A stretch of DNA of 58,568 bases, taken from positions 1 to 58,568 of the forward strand of contig KQ959616.1 of the NCBI GenBank assembly GCA_001552895.1, given 5' to 3'. Positions within the stretch are counted from its first letter, which is position 1. Every line of letters begins with the position of its first letter. The notes beneath the pieces were generated by a model. That model was not told the origin of the DNA. It searched no databases and saw only the letters and a program-made list of their open reading frames with translations. Positions 16,821-27,300 of the stretch are shown here, piece after piece. This DNA comes from Tissierellia bacterium KA00581 (GTDB lineage: Bacteria; Bacillota; Clostridia; Tissierellales; Peptoniphilaceae). The position numbers and the translations under genes are program-made.

Positions 16821-18215
16821 ATGGATTTGTCAAAATATATTGGAGAAGCCACTTCCTATGATAAAAAAGAAAAACTTGAAATAAATAAACCAAAGAGCTG
16901 GCTAAAAAGTGTTAGTGCTTTTGCAAATGGTCGTGGTGGAAAGCTGATATTCGGAGTGAAAGAGGATAATACTATTTTAGGACTTTATGATTATCAAAAA
17001 GACTCTGAAAATATTAGTGAAATTATAAAGACCAAGATGGATTCTATACCGGAATTTGATATGGAGATAGAACAACTTGAAGGAAAAGTTATATTAATTT
17101 TAAGTATCTATCCGGGTAAAAACACCCCATATTTTGTAGTAGACAGTGGTTCAAGAACAGCATACAAAAGAGTGGGAAATCAAAGCATTCCCGCTACAAG
17201 AATAGATTTATTTAATATGTCTTTAAAAGGACAGAGAGTAACTTATGATTCGCTAGAATCTGATAAGAAAATACAAGATATAACTTTTAAAGAACTGGCT
17301 ATTGAATATAAAAATAAGACTTTAAAAGAATTTGAAGAAAAAGATTTACTCTCTTTTGGCTTGATAAATGAAGAAGGAAATCTAACGATAGCGGGCAGCC
17401 TTTTTGCAGACGGATATCAAGTATATCAATCAAGAGTTTTTTGTACCAGATGGAATGGCCTTACCAAGGCAAATGGTCTGATGGATGCTTTAGATGATCA
17501 GGAATTTGAGGGAAATATTATATATCTTTTGAAGGCATCTATGGACTTTGTAAAGAGAAATTCCAAAAAGATGTGGAAAAAAGGACCTATTTATAGAGTA
17601 GAATATCCGGAATATCCTGAAAGAGCAGTGCAAGAAGCGATTGTCAATGCTTTAATTCATAGGGATTATACAGTAATCGGAAGTGAAGTTCATTTGGATA
17701 TTTATGATGATAGAATGGAAATTTACTCTCCTGGTGGAATGTATGACGGTACTTTTGTTCAAAATGTTGATCCATACAATGTTTCATCATCAAGAAGAAA
17801 TCCTGTACTTGCAGATTTGTTTGCACGAATGGATTTAATGGAAAGACGAGGATCCGGACTTAGAAAAATTATTGAAGCCTATGAATCCTGCGAAAATTAT
17901 AAGATAGAATTGAAACCTGAATTTAGATCAACAGAAAGTTCATTCTTTACAGTTTTAAAAAATCTAAATTATGATACCCAAAATGATACCCAAAATGATA
18001 CCCAAAATGATACTCAAAAATTAAAACCTAAAGATAGGCAAGAAAAAATAATTCATATAATGAAAGATAAAAAAAATATTACTGCACTTGAGTTATCGGA
18101 TATATTATCAGTGTCTATAATTACAATTAAGAGAGATTTGAAGAAATTGACTGATGAAAATATAATCGAATATATCGGTAGTTCGAAAGATGGTTATTGG
18201 ATAGTAAAGAAATAA
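16821..18215 (+). CDS. AlbA_2 (Schlafen-like) ATP-binding transcriptional regulator
   Basis: 464 residues from ATG 16821 (GGGAGGTG upstream). The N-terminal AlbA_2 domain has SAFANGRGGKLIFGVKEDNTILGL at about 31-54. A C-terminal ATPase-like domain follows (VQEAIVNALIHRDYTVIGSEVHLDIYDDRMEIYSPGG, then RRNPVLADLFARMDLMERRGSGLRKI). A winged helix ends the protein (ALELSDILSVSIITIKRDLKKL). Between them lie four tandem DTQN/DTQK units encoded by a 12-bp DNA repeat. These regulators are common in mobile elements; its own promoter and attenuator precede it. Targets unknown. Confidence 0.8.
   Translation: MDLSKYIGEATSYDKKEKLEINKPKSWLKSVSAFANGRGGKLIFGVKEDNTILGLYDYQKDSENISEIIKTKMDSIPEFDMEIEQLEGKVILILSIYPGKNTPYFVVDSGSRTAYKRVGNQSIPATRIDLFNMSLKGQRVTYDSLESDKKIQDITFKELAIEYKNKTLKEFEEKDLLSFGLINEEGNLTIAGSLFADGYQVYQSRVFCTRWNGLTKANGLMDALDDQEFEGNIIYLLKASMDFVKRNSKKMWKKGPIYRVEYPEYPERAVQEAIVNALIHRDYTVIGSEVHLDIYDDRMEIYSPGGMYDGTFVQNVDPYNVSSSRRNPVLADLFARMDLMERRGSGLRKIIEAYESCENYKIELKPEFRSTESSFFTVLKNLNYDTQNDTQNDTQNDTQKLKPKDRQEKIIHIMKDKKNITALELSDILSVSIITIKRDLKKLTDENIIEYIGSSKDGYWIVKK
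17973..18020 (+). repeat. 12-bp tandem repeat (x4) encoding DTQN
   Basis: Four head-to-tail copies of GATACCCAAAAT; the last has two changes. The unit is a multiple of three, so slippage would lengthen or shorten the linker without shifting frame. Confidence 0.85.
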
Positions 18216-18276
18216 AGAATAATAAGTAAATACAAAATTTCTTAAATAAGGTGTAGCATTTAAGAGAAAAAACTTT

Positions 18277-18307
18277 GAGCGAGAGAAAAATCTTTCGCTC
18301 TTTTTTT
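18277..18307 (+). terminator. Rho-independent terminator after AlbA_2 gene
   Basis: GAGCGAGAGA pairs with TCTTTCGCTC (one mismatch) over a short A-rich loop, followed by seven T. It stands 22 bases before the topB start. Confidence 0.8.
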
Positions 18308-18328
18308 ATGAAAAACAAGGAGGAATTT

Positions 18329-20044
18329 ATGAAATATAATTTGGTGATAGCAGAAAAACCGAGTGTTGCAATCTCTATTGCAAAAGTGATTGGAGCAACA
18401 AAAAAGAAAGACGGATATTATGAGGGAAACGGATATAGGGTTTCTTGGTGCGTAGGACACTTAATTCAGATGGCAAATCCGGAAAGCTATGATGAAAAGT
18501 ACGCCAAGTGGAATATGGCGGATTTACCGATTATCCCAAGAGAATATATGTATGAGATTGCAAAGTCCACAAAAAAACAATTTATGGTTCTTAAAAAGCT
18601 GATGAATGACAAGGAAATGGATATTGTGATAAATGCTTGCGATGCAGGGCGTGAGGGAGAAGCAATCTTCAGGCTTGTTTACAATCAGGTAAATTGCAAA
18701 AAGAAGATGAAACGCCTTTGGATTTCATCCATGGAAGATAGTGCAATTAAAGAGGGCTTTGATAACCTAAAAAATGGAAGTTTTTACGATAATCTCTTTG
18801 AATCTGCACAGGCAAGGGCAATAGCAGATTGGCTTGTGGGAATGAATTTAAGCAGACTGTATTCGTGTCTATACAAGCAAAATTATAGTGTAGGAAGAGT
18901 TCAGACACCTACCCTTTCTATGATTGTAAAAAGAGATGATGAGATAGCAAATTTCAAGAAAGAAAAATATTTTACAGTAGAGCTTTATGTAGATGGATTT
19001 TCTCTTTCTACCGATAGAATTGATGATGAAATAACAGCGGAACAGCTCTTAAATTTAGTAGGCGATAAGATTGAAATAACCGATGTTATTCAAAAAGAAA
19101 AGATAACAAAACCTGAATTGCCTTTTGATTTGACAACGCTTCAAAGAGAGTGCAATAAGTATTTCGGATATAGTGCTAAGCAGACGTTAGATTATGCTCA
19201 AAGTCTGTATGAGAAAAAACTTATCACCTATCCGAGAACAGACAGCAGATGCTTAACGGAAGATATGATTACAAGCACAATCAACAACATTATTGGAAAG
19301 TATGATTTTGATACAGGTCGCATTAAGACGGTATTTAATTCTAAAAAGGTTACAGACCATCATGCGATTATACCGACAGCAAGCAGTATGAATGAGGACT
19401 TAGCTTCACTTCCGGAAAGTGAATTGAAGGTATATGAACTTGTCTTAAATAAGCTACATGCAAGTGTAGGCTATCCTTTAATTGAGAATACAACAAAAAT
19501 TGTAGCTAAGTTTGATAGCTTTGAATTTACAAGCAGTGGCAGGGTTATTGAAGATGAAGGCTTTACAAAATATCTTAAAGAATACAAGTCTAAGAAAAAT
19601 GAAGATATGGTACTTCCTGATGTGAGGATTAGTGATATATTAAGCGTTGAAAACAAGGAGATAAAAGAAAAATACACATCACCGGCTAAGCACTTTACGG
19701 AGGATACACTTCTAAAAGCTATGGAAGTAGCAGGTAATGATGCACTTGATAAGAATATTGAAGTCGAAAGAAAAGGACTTGGTACACCAGCAACAAGAGC
19801 TGGCATTATTGAAAATTTAATCTTTAAAGGTTTTATTGAAAGAGATAAGAAAAACCTTATTGCTACGCATAAAGGCATTAGCCTCACAACGATTGTCGCA
19901 GACAAATTCAAGTCTGCTAAAACAACAGCACAGTGGGAAAAACAACTTTATGAGGTAGCAAATGGCAATGCAAGTAAAGAGGAATTTTTAATAGAGATAG
20001 AAACTGAGATCAGGAATGAAATTTTAAGGTATAAAAAGGACTAG
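18329..20044 (+). CDS. topB: DNA topoisomerase III (type IA)
   Basis: 571 residues from ATG 18329 (AAGGAGG upstream). The TOPRIM domain opens with YNLVIAEKPSVA and has NACDAGREGEAIFRLVY. The catalytic Tyr is in LITYPRTDSRCL (about residue 305), followed by HHAIIPT and the GLGTPATRAGIIENLI motif. It is shorter than typical plasmid TopB (about 700) because it lacks the C-terminal zinc or basic part. It relaxes or decatenates element DNA during replication or transfer. The next gene starts 3 bases after the stop. Confidence 0.92.
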   Translation: MKYNLVIAEKPSVAISIAKVIGATKKKDGYYEGNGYRVSWCVGHLIQMANPESYDEKYAKWNMADLPIIPREYMYEIAKSTKKQFMVLKKLMNDKEMDIVINACDAGREGEAIFRLVYNQVNCKKKMKRLWISSMEDSAIKEGFDNLKNGSFYDNLFESAQARAIADWLVGMNLSRLYSCLYKQNYSVGRVQTPTLSMIVKRDDEIANFKKEKYFTVELYVDGFSLSTDRIDDEITAEQLLNLVGDKIEITDVIQKEKITKPELPFDLTTLQRECNKYFGYSAKQTLDYAQSLYEKKLITYPRTDSRCLTEDMITSTINNIIGKYDFDTGRIKTVFNSKKVTDHHAIIPTASSMNEDLASLPESELKVYELVLNKLHASVGYPLIENTTKIVAKFDSFEFTSSGRVIEDEGFTKYLKEYKSKKNEDMVLPDVRISDILSVENKEIKEKYTSPAKHFTEDTLLKAMEVAGNDALDKNIEVERKGLGTPATRAGIIENLIFKGFIERDKKNLIATHKGISLTTIVADKFKSAKTTAQWEKQLYEVANGNASKEEFLIEIETEIRNEILRYKKD

Positions 20045-20047
20045 CCT

Positions 20048-20599
20048 ATGTTTGATACACTTATAAAATTTAGTAAAGACAGGGAAAAGTTGGATTTTTA
20101 TGCTACCGATACAAGGGCAACGGACGAACTTATAAAAAGAGAAATATTTGTATCTCCCATATATGAACCTGCTTGTGGCGAGGGGCATATAGGAAAAGTA
20201 TTAGAAGAATATGGCTATAAAGTTAAAGCTACAGATATTTGTTATAGAGGGTATGGAGAAGAAAAAGAGGTTGATTTTTTTACTGTTACGGAAAATAAGC
20301 TGGATATAGTAACCAATCCACCATATTTTTGTGCAAGTGAATTTTTAATACACGCCCTTGAAATATCAAAAGATGGTGTAAAAATAGCAATGCTGTTTCG
20401 GTTAGCATTTTTAGAAGGACAGGCAAGATATGAGTTATTTAAAAAATATCCGCCTAAAACAGTTTATGTATTTTCAAAAAGGCTAAATTGTGCAAAAAAT
20501 GGAGAATTTGATAAGTATAGAAGCAGTGCAATCGCTTTTGCTTGGTTTGTGTGGGAGGTAGGATATTTAGGAAGAACAGAACTTAGATGGATTAGATAA
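20048..20599 (+). CDS. Small AdoMet-dependent methyltransferase-fold protein
   Basis: 183 residues. YEPACGEGHIGKVLEEYGYKVKATDI (about 37-62) is an AdoMet-binding motif I region, and TNPPYFCASEFLIHAL (about 89-104) is an NPPY catalytic motif, so it is probably an N6-adenine-type enzyme or a degenerate relative. It is smaller than restriction methylases because no recognition domain is visible. Such proteins occur next to topB in Tn1549-like elements. It is followed 14 bases later by a coiled-coil gene. Confidence 0.7.
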   Translation: MFDTLIKFSKDREKLDFYATDTRATDELIKREIFVSPIYEPACGEGHIGKVLEEYGYKVKATDICYRGYGEEKEVDFFTVTENKLDIVTNPPYFCASEFLIHALEISKDGVKIAMLFRLAFLEGQARYELFKKYPPKTVYVFSKRLNCAKNGEFDKYRSSAIAFAWFVWEVGYLGRTELRWIR

Positions 20600-20612
20600 G
20601 AAGGAGTATTTT

Positions 20613-21362
20613 ATGGATGGTAAAGTAGAAAAACAAGAAGTTAAGGCAAATGAAGTTTTAAAAGAGGTTAAAGAAGAATATGATAAGGCAATAGTTAATC
20701 TTGAAGATAATACGAATACTCAATTAAAGGTTGCAGAAGAATTAAAAAAAGAACTTAAAAATCATGATTTTGATGCTAATATAGAGGAATTAAAATCATT
20801 GAGAGAAGAGATATTAGGTTTGAAATCAGAGATAAAAAGATTGAATGAACTGGAGGGTATTACATTTACTTCTCTTATTGTAAGAGACATAAAAAATATA
20901 GGAAATACACTGGTAAATCTTCAAAATAAGGCAGTAGACAGTATGAAAAGCCTTTATACCAATATGAAACATCAGCTTTCATATAATTTGTCCAAGGCAC
21001 AGAAAAAGTTAGTACAAGCAAAAATTAAAATTATAAAAAGTCTTGTAGGTTCGATGCAGGATTTTATCAAAGAGCAGCAAAAGAAGCTAAATAGTTGCCT
21101 TGAAAAATTAGACAGTCTATCTGAAGAAATAAAAAAGGATGAAAAAGAGATTTTTGCTGAGGAAAATAAAGATAAAACTGATGAAAAAGAGGTAAAGGCA
21201 GAACCTAAAAAAGAAAAAGTAGCAGAAAAATTAAAATCTAAAAAAATGGAAAAGAGACCTTCTGTACTCAAAAAATTAAAAGAAAATCAGGAAAAAATAA
21301 AGAATGAAGAAAAAAATAAAGATGTAAAGGCACATAAAAAAGATAAGGGAATCGAAATATAA
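20613..21362 (+). CDS. Coiled-coil protein, unknown, with shared C-terminal motif
   Basis: 249 residues, almost entirely helical. Coiled-coil segments (about 15-85) surround a short core [20 protein letters not shown] near 88-108, followed by more helix and a Lys/Glu-rich tail. Near the C-terminus it has [16 protein letters not shown], related to the tails of the PcfB-like protein, the giant protein and the SSB fusion. No catalytic motif is visible. The stop overlaps the start of the giant gene (TAATG), suggesting tight co-translation. Confidence 0.6.
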   Translation: MDGKVEKQEVKANEVLKEVKEEYDKAIVNLEDNTNTQLKVAEELKKELKNHDFDANIEELKSLREEILGLKSEIKRLNELEGITFTSLIVRDIKNIGNTLVNLQNKAVDSMKSLYTNMKHQLSYNLSKAQKKLVQAKIKIIKSLVGSMQDFIKEQQKKLNSCLEKLDSLSEEIKKDEKEIFAEENKDKTDEKEVKAEPKKEKVAEKLKSKKMEKRPSVLKKLKENQEKIKNEEKNKDVKAHKKDKGIEI

Positions 21363-24300
21363 TGAACGGTGCCAATTATATCCATGACTATGGTAATGTC
21401 CCTGATGACTTAAAGGTGGAGAATAGATGGTGCTTATATAAAATTATTAAAAGGGATGGGAAAAATACAAAAATTCCTCTCCAAATTAACGGAGAATTTG
21501 CTAAATCTACAGATAAGTCTACATGGAACAGCTATGATAATTGTATAAGCTCATTAAGAAGTGGTATCGGGGATGGTCTTGGATTTATGCTTGGAGACGG
21601 GTATATCGGCATAGATATAGATAAAGTAAATGAGGATATAGACGAATATTTGATAGATAATGGTGCTGATTCTATGACAGGAGATTTTTTGAGAGAAATT
21701 GACACTTATGCTGAAATTTCTCCATCAAAAACGGGTTTGCATTTTATTGGCATAGGAAAGGTACCGGGAGAAAGAAAGAGATATAAAAATCTTGAAATCT
21801 ATGACAAGGATAGATTTTTCACTGTTACCGGAGATATTATAAAAGATAAGGATAGAAGCAGGATTATAAATATTGATAAAAATCTCAAACCTTTATATGA
21901 AAAATATATGCCGAAATCTAAAGCGGTAAATAAGGAAAAGAGAAAAATGCCAAGCATTACTTTTTATGGTACAGACACAGATATATTAGAAAAATTATTT
22001 GATAAAGGGTATTTTTCATATACCGGAGAAGATTTAAGAAGGATATATTATGGAAATTACGAAAGCTATTTTAACAGCCAATCAGAGGCTGATTTTTTTA
22101 TGCTACAAAGACTTCTATATTATACTTCTGATATTGATAAAGCGGTATCGCTTATGGAAAGCAGTGGATTAAAAAGAGAAAAATGGAACAAAAAAAGAGG
22201 AGGTACAGACTATATACACTATATTGCAGATAAGGCAATGAATACAATGACAAGATTTTATAATCCGAATTTTAAATCAAAATATAGTGAGAAAAAAGAA
22301 ATAGATAGAAATTTAAGTGTAAAGGAGAGTGATAAAATGCCAAGATACAAGACTGAAGAGTTAAAATATATTCTTGATTTTGCAAAAAAAGAATTGAAAA
22401 CGGATATTTTAAGGTATCAGGAATATTTAAAAGTGGTTGGTAACAACTATAAGTATCCATATATTCATCAATTAAGCATTTATAATATGAATACGCAAGC
22501 AACAGCTTGTGCTGAGTATGATTATTGGAGAAGTATCGGTAGGAATGTAAAAAGAGGAGAAAAGGGTATTCCTATTTTAGACACCGAAAAATTACAGGTA
22601 AAATATATTTTTGATGTTAGCCAAACAGTAAGTGTTAATCATGACATATCCGAAGTAAAACTTTGGGAATATGAAAGTGTTAAGCATATACAGGCGGTAG
22701 ATAATTTAATTGATAATTTTAAAGAAAGAGATAGTAAGCTCATATTTTCACAGGAAGAAAAGATAGACACTTTAGTGGCTTTATATACAAAGGGAAGTTT
22801 GTATAGGTTATTGGATGAATTATCCGAAGAAAATCTAAAAAGTCATAGCAAGGTAGAAATATTAGATTTTTTAAAAGAGTCATTGAAAATATCTGTTTGT
22901 GAACGAATGGGAATCGAATATGTAGCAGATGTAGAAAAACTTTCTTTAGTTTCAAAAGAGACTAAAATGCAGGATTTAGATAGACTCCTTATCTGTATTT
23001 CAAACACTTCAAAAAGAATGTTGATGGATATTGGAAGAGAAATATCTTTAATCCAAACTAGAGAAAAAACATCAGATTTTATAAATAGGGAGCAGACAAA
23101 AGAAGATAAGGAGCGTTATAATAATTATACAGAAAAAGACTTGGAAAACTTTGAGGAGTTAGATAATAAAGATACAGGAGGTTTGGAAAATGAAAGAAAC
23201 AGTAGTGCTTTCAGGCAGAGAATATTTACTGGAGAAAGGGATATACAATCCGATGATAAAGGAGAATCCGTTCGAGAGGCAGGGTGGAACCTACAGAATG
23301 GAGAAAATGGAAAACGGAGAGGAAGTTTTAATTCCCAATATTCAGATGCCAAAGATGATAGAAGAGGAGAAATTAGGGCAATTTGGCAAGATGAGACTGA
23401 AATTTCTAAAGGAAGAGAAGGCGGACGATTATCAGATGATGTTGATGGAAGAGACTCTTATGGATCATCTGATGAAAATAGAGGATCAGGCACTGGACTT
23501 TATTATGATGGAAAGACCGAAGATGATGGATTCTTGGGGACTGACAGAAGAACTTCAGAGCAAGGACTTTCTGAAATACTCAGGGCTAATGAAAAATCTG
23601 GATATGGAACTGGACAAAATAGTAATGCAAAAGATAATTTGGGTATAGATAACAAATCAAAAGAAAAAGCGGAAAAGGAAGTCGAAGAGACTTCCTTTTC
23701 CTTTACACAAAATTCAGGGCAAATAGGATTTCAGATACCACTTAGTCAAAATCAAATAGACACTGTTTTAATAAATGGTGGGAATGAAAATAGTATTAGA
23801 CTTAATGTAATAGCGGAGTTTTCAAAAGGTAAAAGTAACGAGGAATTAGCAGATTTTCTAAAAAATACTTTTAGAGGTGGAAACGGATTTTATTTAGGAG
23901 AAAATAGAATTTGTGCTTGGTATGATAAAGATGGGATTCATTTATCAAATACGACATCATCAAAGGATAGTTATACACAAATCTTATCCTGGGAAGATGC
24001 AGCAAAAAGAATAGGGAAACTGCTAAATACAGAAAAATATGCGACAAATGTGGAACTGATAGAAGCCTTTAGCAATGAAAGGATAGAACTTGCTGAAAAA
24101 TTTTGGTATTTAAAAGGGGACTTTAATGATGATGTTAAAGATACTTTTTTACCAATTTTAAATGATAAACAAAACTCAGGTTATCCGGATAAGATAGAAT
24201 ATCTTTCAAAGAAACTGGAAGATAAAGAGTTTAGGATGACTCTAAAAGAAGAGTATAGAAAATTTTTAAATGCCTATAATGAAAACACCGGCATTTTAAG

Positions 24301-27300
24301 ATTTCATTATCATAAGTTAGATGATATATCAAAAAGATTAGATGATTTAGAAATTCCAAGAAAAGAATTTGCCACAAATATTACAGAACTTACAAAACCA
24401 CGATCCTTTATTACAGAAGATGAAATAGAGGAGAATTTAAAAAGAGGTAGCGGTATATCTGACGGAAAGAAAAGAATATACAAATTTTTCACAGAAAATC
24501 ACAACCTAAAGGAACAGGCTGACTTTCTTAAAAATGAATATGGCATAGGTGGCAATTCACACGCTCTATCTGGAGCTAGAGGCAGTGGTGAGTGGCATGA
24601 TGCCAAAGGGATAAAACTGGAAAAAGAAAATTGTAAAGAGGTTTTTCTAAATTGGAATCAAGTGGCAATAAAAATAGAAGAATTGGTAAGAACTAATAAA
24701 TATTTAAGTAAAGAAGAAGTTAGTGAAGAAAAACAAAAGGAAGAAAAAAGAGCCTTTTATTCTAAAGATAATCCTTATGAACTTATGACGGATGAAATAT
24801 TAGAAAATGTCCCTGAACTTTATGAACAGGAGGAAGTACCACTTTCTGAGAAACAGGTCCATGCTGCGTATATCATTCCATTTCGTTCTAACTGGACTTG
24901 GTACATGACAGAATATGATAAAGAAAGTAAAGATGCATTTGGTCTTGTGTTGGGGAAAGAAACAGAATGGGGATATTTTAATTTGAATGAATTAAGGAAG
25001 TTAAATGCTCAGAGACTCATATTGGAAGATTTCCCAAAGACTTTTAGAGAATTAAAAGATACGGAACTAAAAAAGCAAATGACAGAGGAAGAGTTACAGT
25101 TTGCTTTTAACGGAGAACTTACCTTTGACGATAAAAGAGAAGAAGAGATTTTACTCTTGCAAGATGAGGAAGAAATTTCTTATGAAGAAGCCGAAAAAAT
25201 TTATGAAAATACACAAAGAGTTTTAAATTCTAATTTTCCAGTAAAAGATGTAGAAAATGAAAATATTTTTTCAAAAGATAGGAATATAGATAATATAGTT
25301 AAGGAGCTTTTAGAAAAAGAAACTATGCAAGTATTTTCAAATGAGGAGGATTATAAAAAACTCATTTCATATTTTGGAGATTTTTCATATAGTGATGAAA
25401 GTAAATTTAGAGAGTATAGCCCATTTGAAGATACTGAAAACTCATCTGATCTGGTTCGCCTTACATTTTTCAAAAATAATGATGGAGAGTTTAGAGTAGT
25501 ATATAACAATGCTGATAGTCTTATCTATTCAAGCAATGTAGATAAATTTTTAGAAAAAATAGAAGCTGTAAAATTGGAGAAAGAAGAAATATCAAAAGAA
25601 AAGCTGGCAGTAAAGGTTGGGAACTATTATGCAGTTGTGGATAAGGAAAAATTAGAGGGAATTTCTCTTGAAAAAACAGGTGTTAGTGTATATCCAAGTA
25701 AAGACAATTTCAATGGAAAAGTTTATCCTTTATATAGGGGAACAACCTTTGAAGAAAGCAGTAAAATTGATAAGCTCTTTGATGAAATAGCAAGTGGTAT
25801 GAAAGAAACAAATCTTACAAATTTAAACGATTTGTTTTTTATGAATGACAAAGGACTATTTGAGATAAAGGAAGATACTGTAACAGAGCAAAAAGAAGGC
25901 TACGAATTTTATATATCAAGTTTGGGAGAGCAGTTTCCAAATTATAGTGAAGATATTTACATTTCAAATACCAATCTTAAAATTAACGATATGAGCCAAA
26001 ACATAGCTTATATCAATAGGGATAATGAAGTCGTATTTTCCATAAATCTTTTGGAAGAAGAAAAAAGAAAGATATTTGAGATAAGAGATAAAAAGAAGGT
26101 TTTATCAAGTTTAATCAAAAAAGATATAGAAAATAATGGCCAGTATTATTTTAGAAGTCAAAGTGAAGAATATCTCCTTAAAAGGCAAGAAATTGAAGAT
26201 GGAAGATTAAAAGAACTTAGCCATATAAAAGATAATCTTGACGGTAAGAAAGGCTATGAAGCAGAGCTTATTCTCGATACGAAAGAGAAAGAATTAAAAC
26301 AAAATCTAAAATATAATGGCTTTGTGATAGCGACCAATGTGGCGATTAAATATGATAGTTATGAAGATATGCTTAAAAATCTTTCTTATCTGCTTGATGA
26401 TAATCATAGAGATGTGCTTTTAACAGGATATATCAATGAACAGATTGCAAAATCACAAGAAAAAGAGCAAAGCAAATATAAAGAGGGAATGCTTGTTAGA
26501 TATAAGGGTAAAGAGTATAGCATTTCAGAGATTACAAATTACGGGAATTTTCATACCATAAAATTAGATGATAGTGAGGGATATTTAAACGGCTTTATTA
26601 CAGGAAGTGAGATTTTAAGTTATAAAAATGAAGAAGATTTAAAACTTGATATTGTAAATAAATCTGAACAGAAAGGTAAAGAAGATGAAATAGTTATTTT
26701 AAGTCTGGAGGAATATAACTATAAGAACCTTCCCATTATATTTAATAATAAAGACTACATCATAAAAGAAAATAACTTTTATGAACAAGGAATGAGTAAA
26801 CTCAGCCTATTATCACAGGATGAAAATATCACGACAGATATTATGTACACTGAAAAAAGACCAATTTCCAATATTTATGTAAGAAAAAATGAGCTTGAAA
26901 AATTTAAGGAGCTTACAGAAAAAGATAAAATTATTCAGCATAATGTAGAAATAAAACAAATGAGTTTTACAGATTTATCAAATGATGAAAAAATAGAAAG
27001 CAAAAAAGAAATTCCGATAAATATTGGTGCAAGGGTAATTTTTGAAGATGAAGAATATAAGGTTACAGCGTTTCAGTACAATGACATTTTGAAGAAAAAT
27101 GACTTGTGGTTACATCCTTTAAGAAATGGGAATCTTCAAATTCCTATTGTAAGTTTTTCTGATGAAAAAGAACTCTTGGAAAAAATAACAATTATAGATA
27201 CCAATCTGAATATGGGAGAAGATAAATCAAAACTTTTACATTATAGCCTTGATGTGATAGATGACAATTCTCGTATTTTAGCAAATCAATTTATTGTAGG

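Noticed and set aside
17973-18020. CRISPR-like repeat
   Set aside because: The 12-bp units are directly adjacent with no spacers and are in frame in a coding region. No cas genes or spaced repeats occur in the window.
18275-18328. Longer N-terminus for topoisomerase III
   Set aside because: The extra codons translate the terminator hairpin; ATG 18329 has AAGGAGG and begins with the conserved YNLVIAEKPS.
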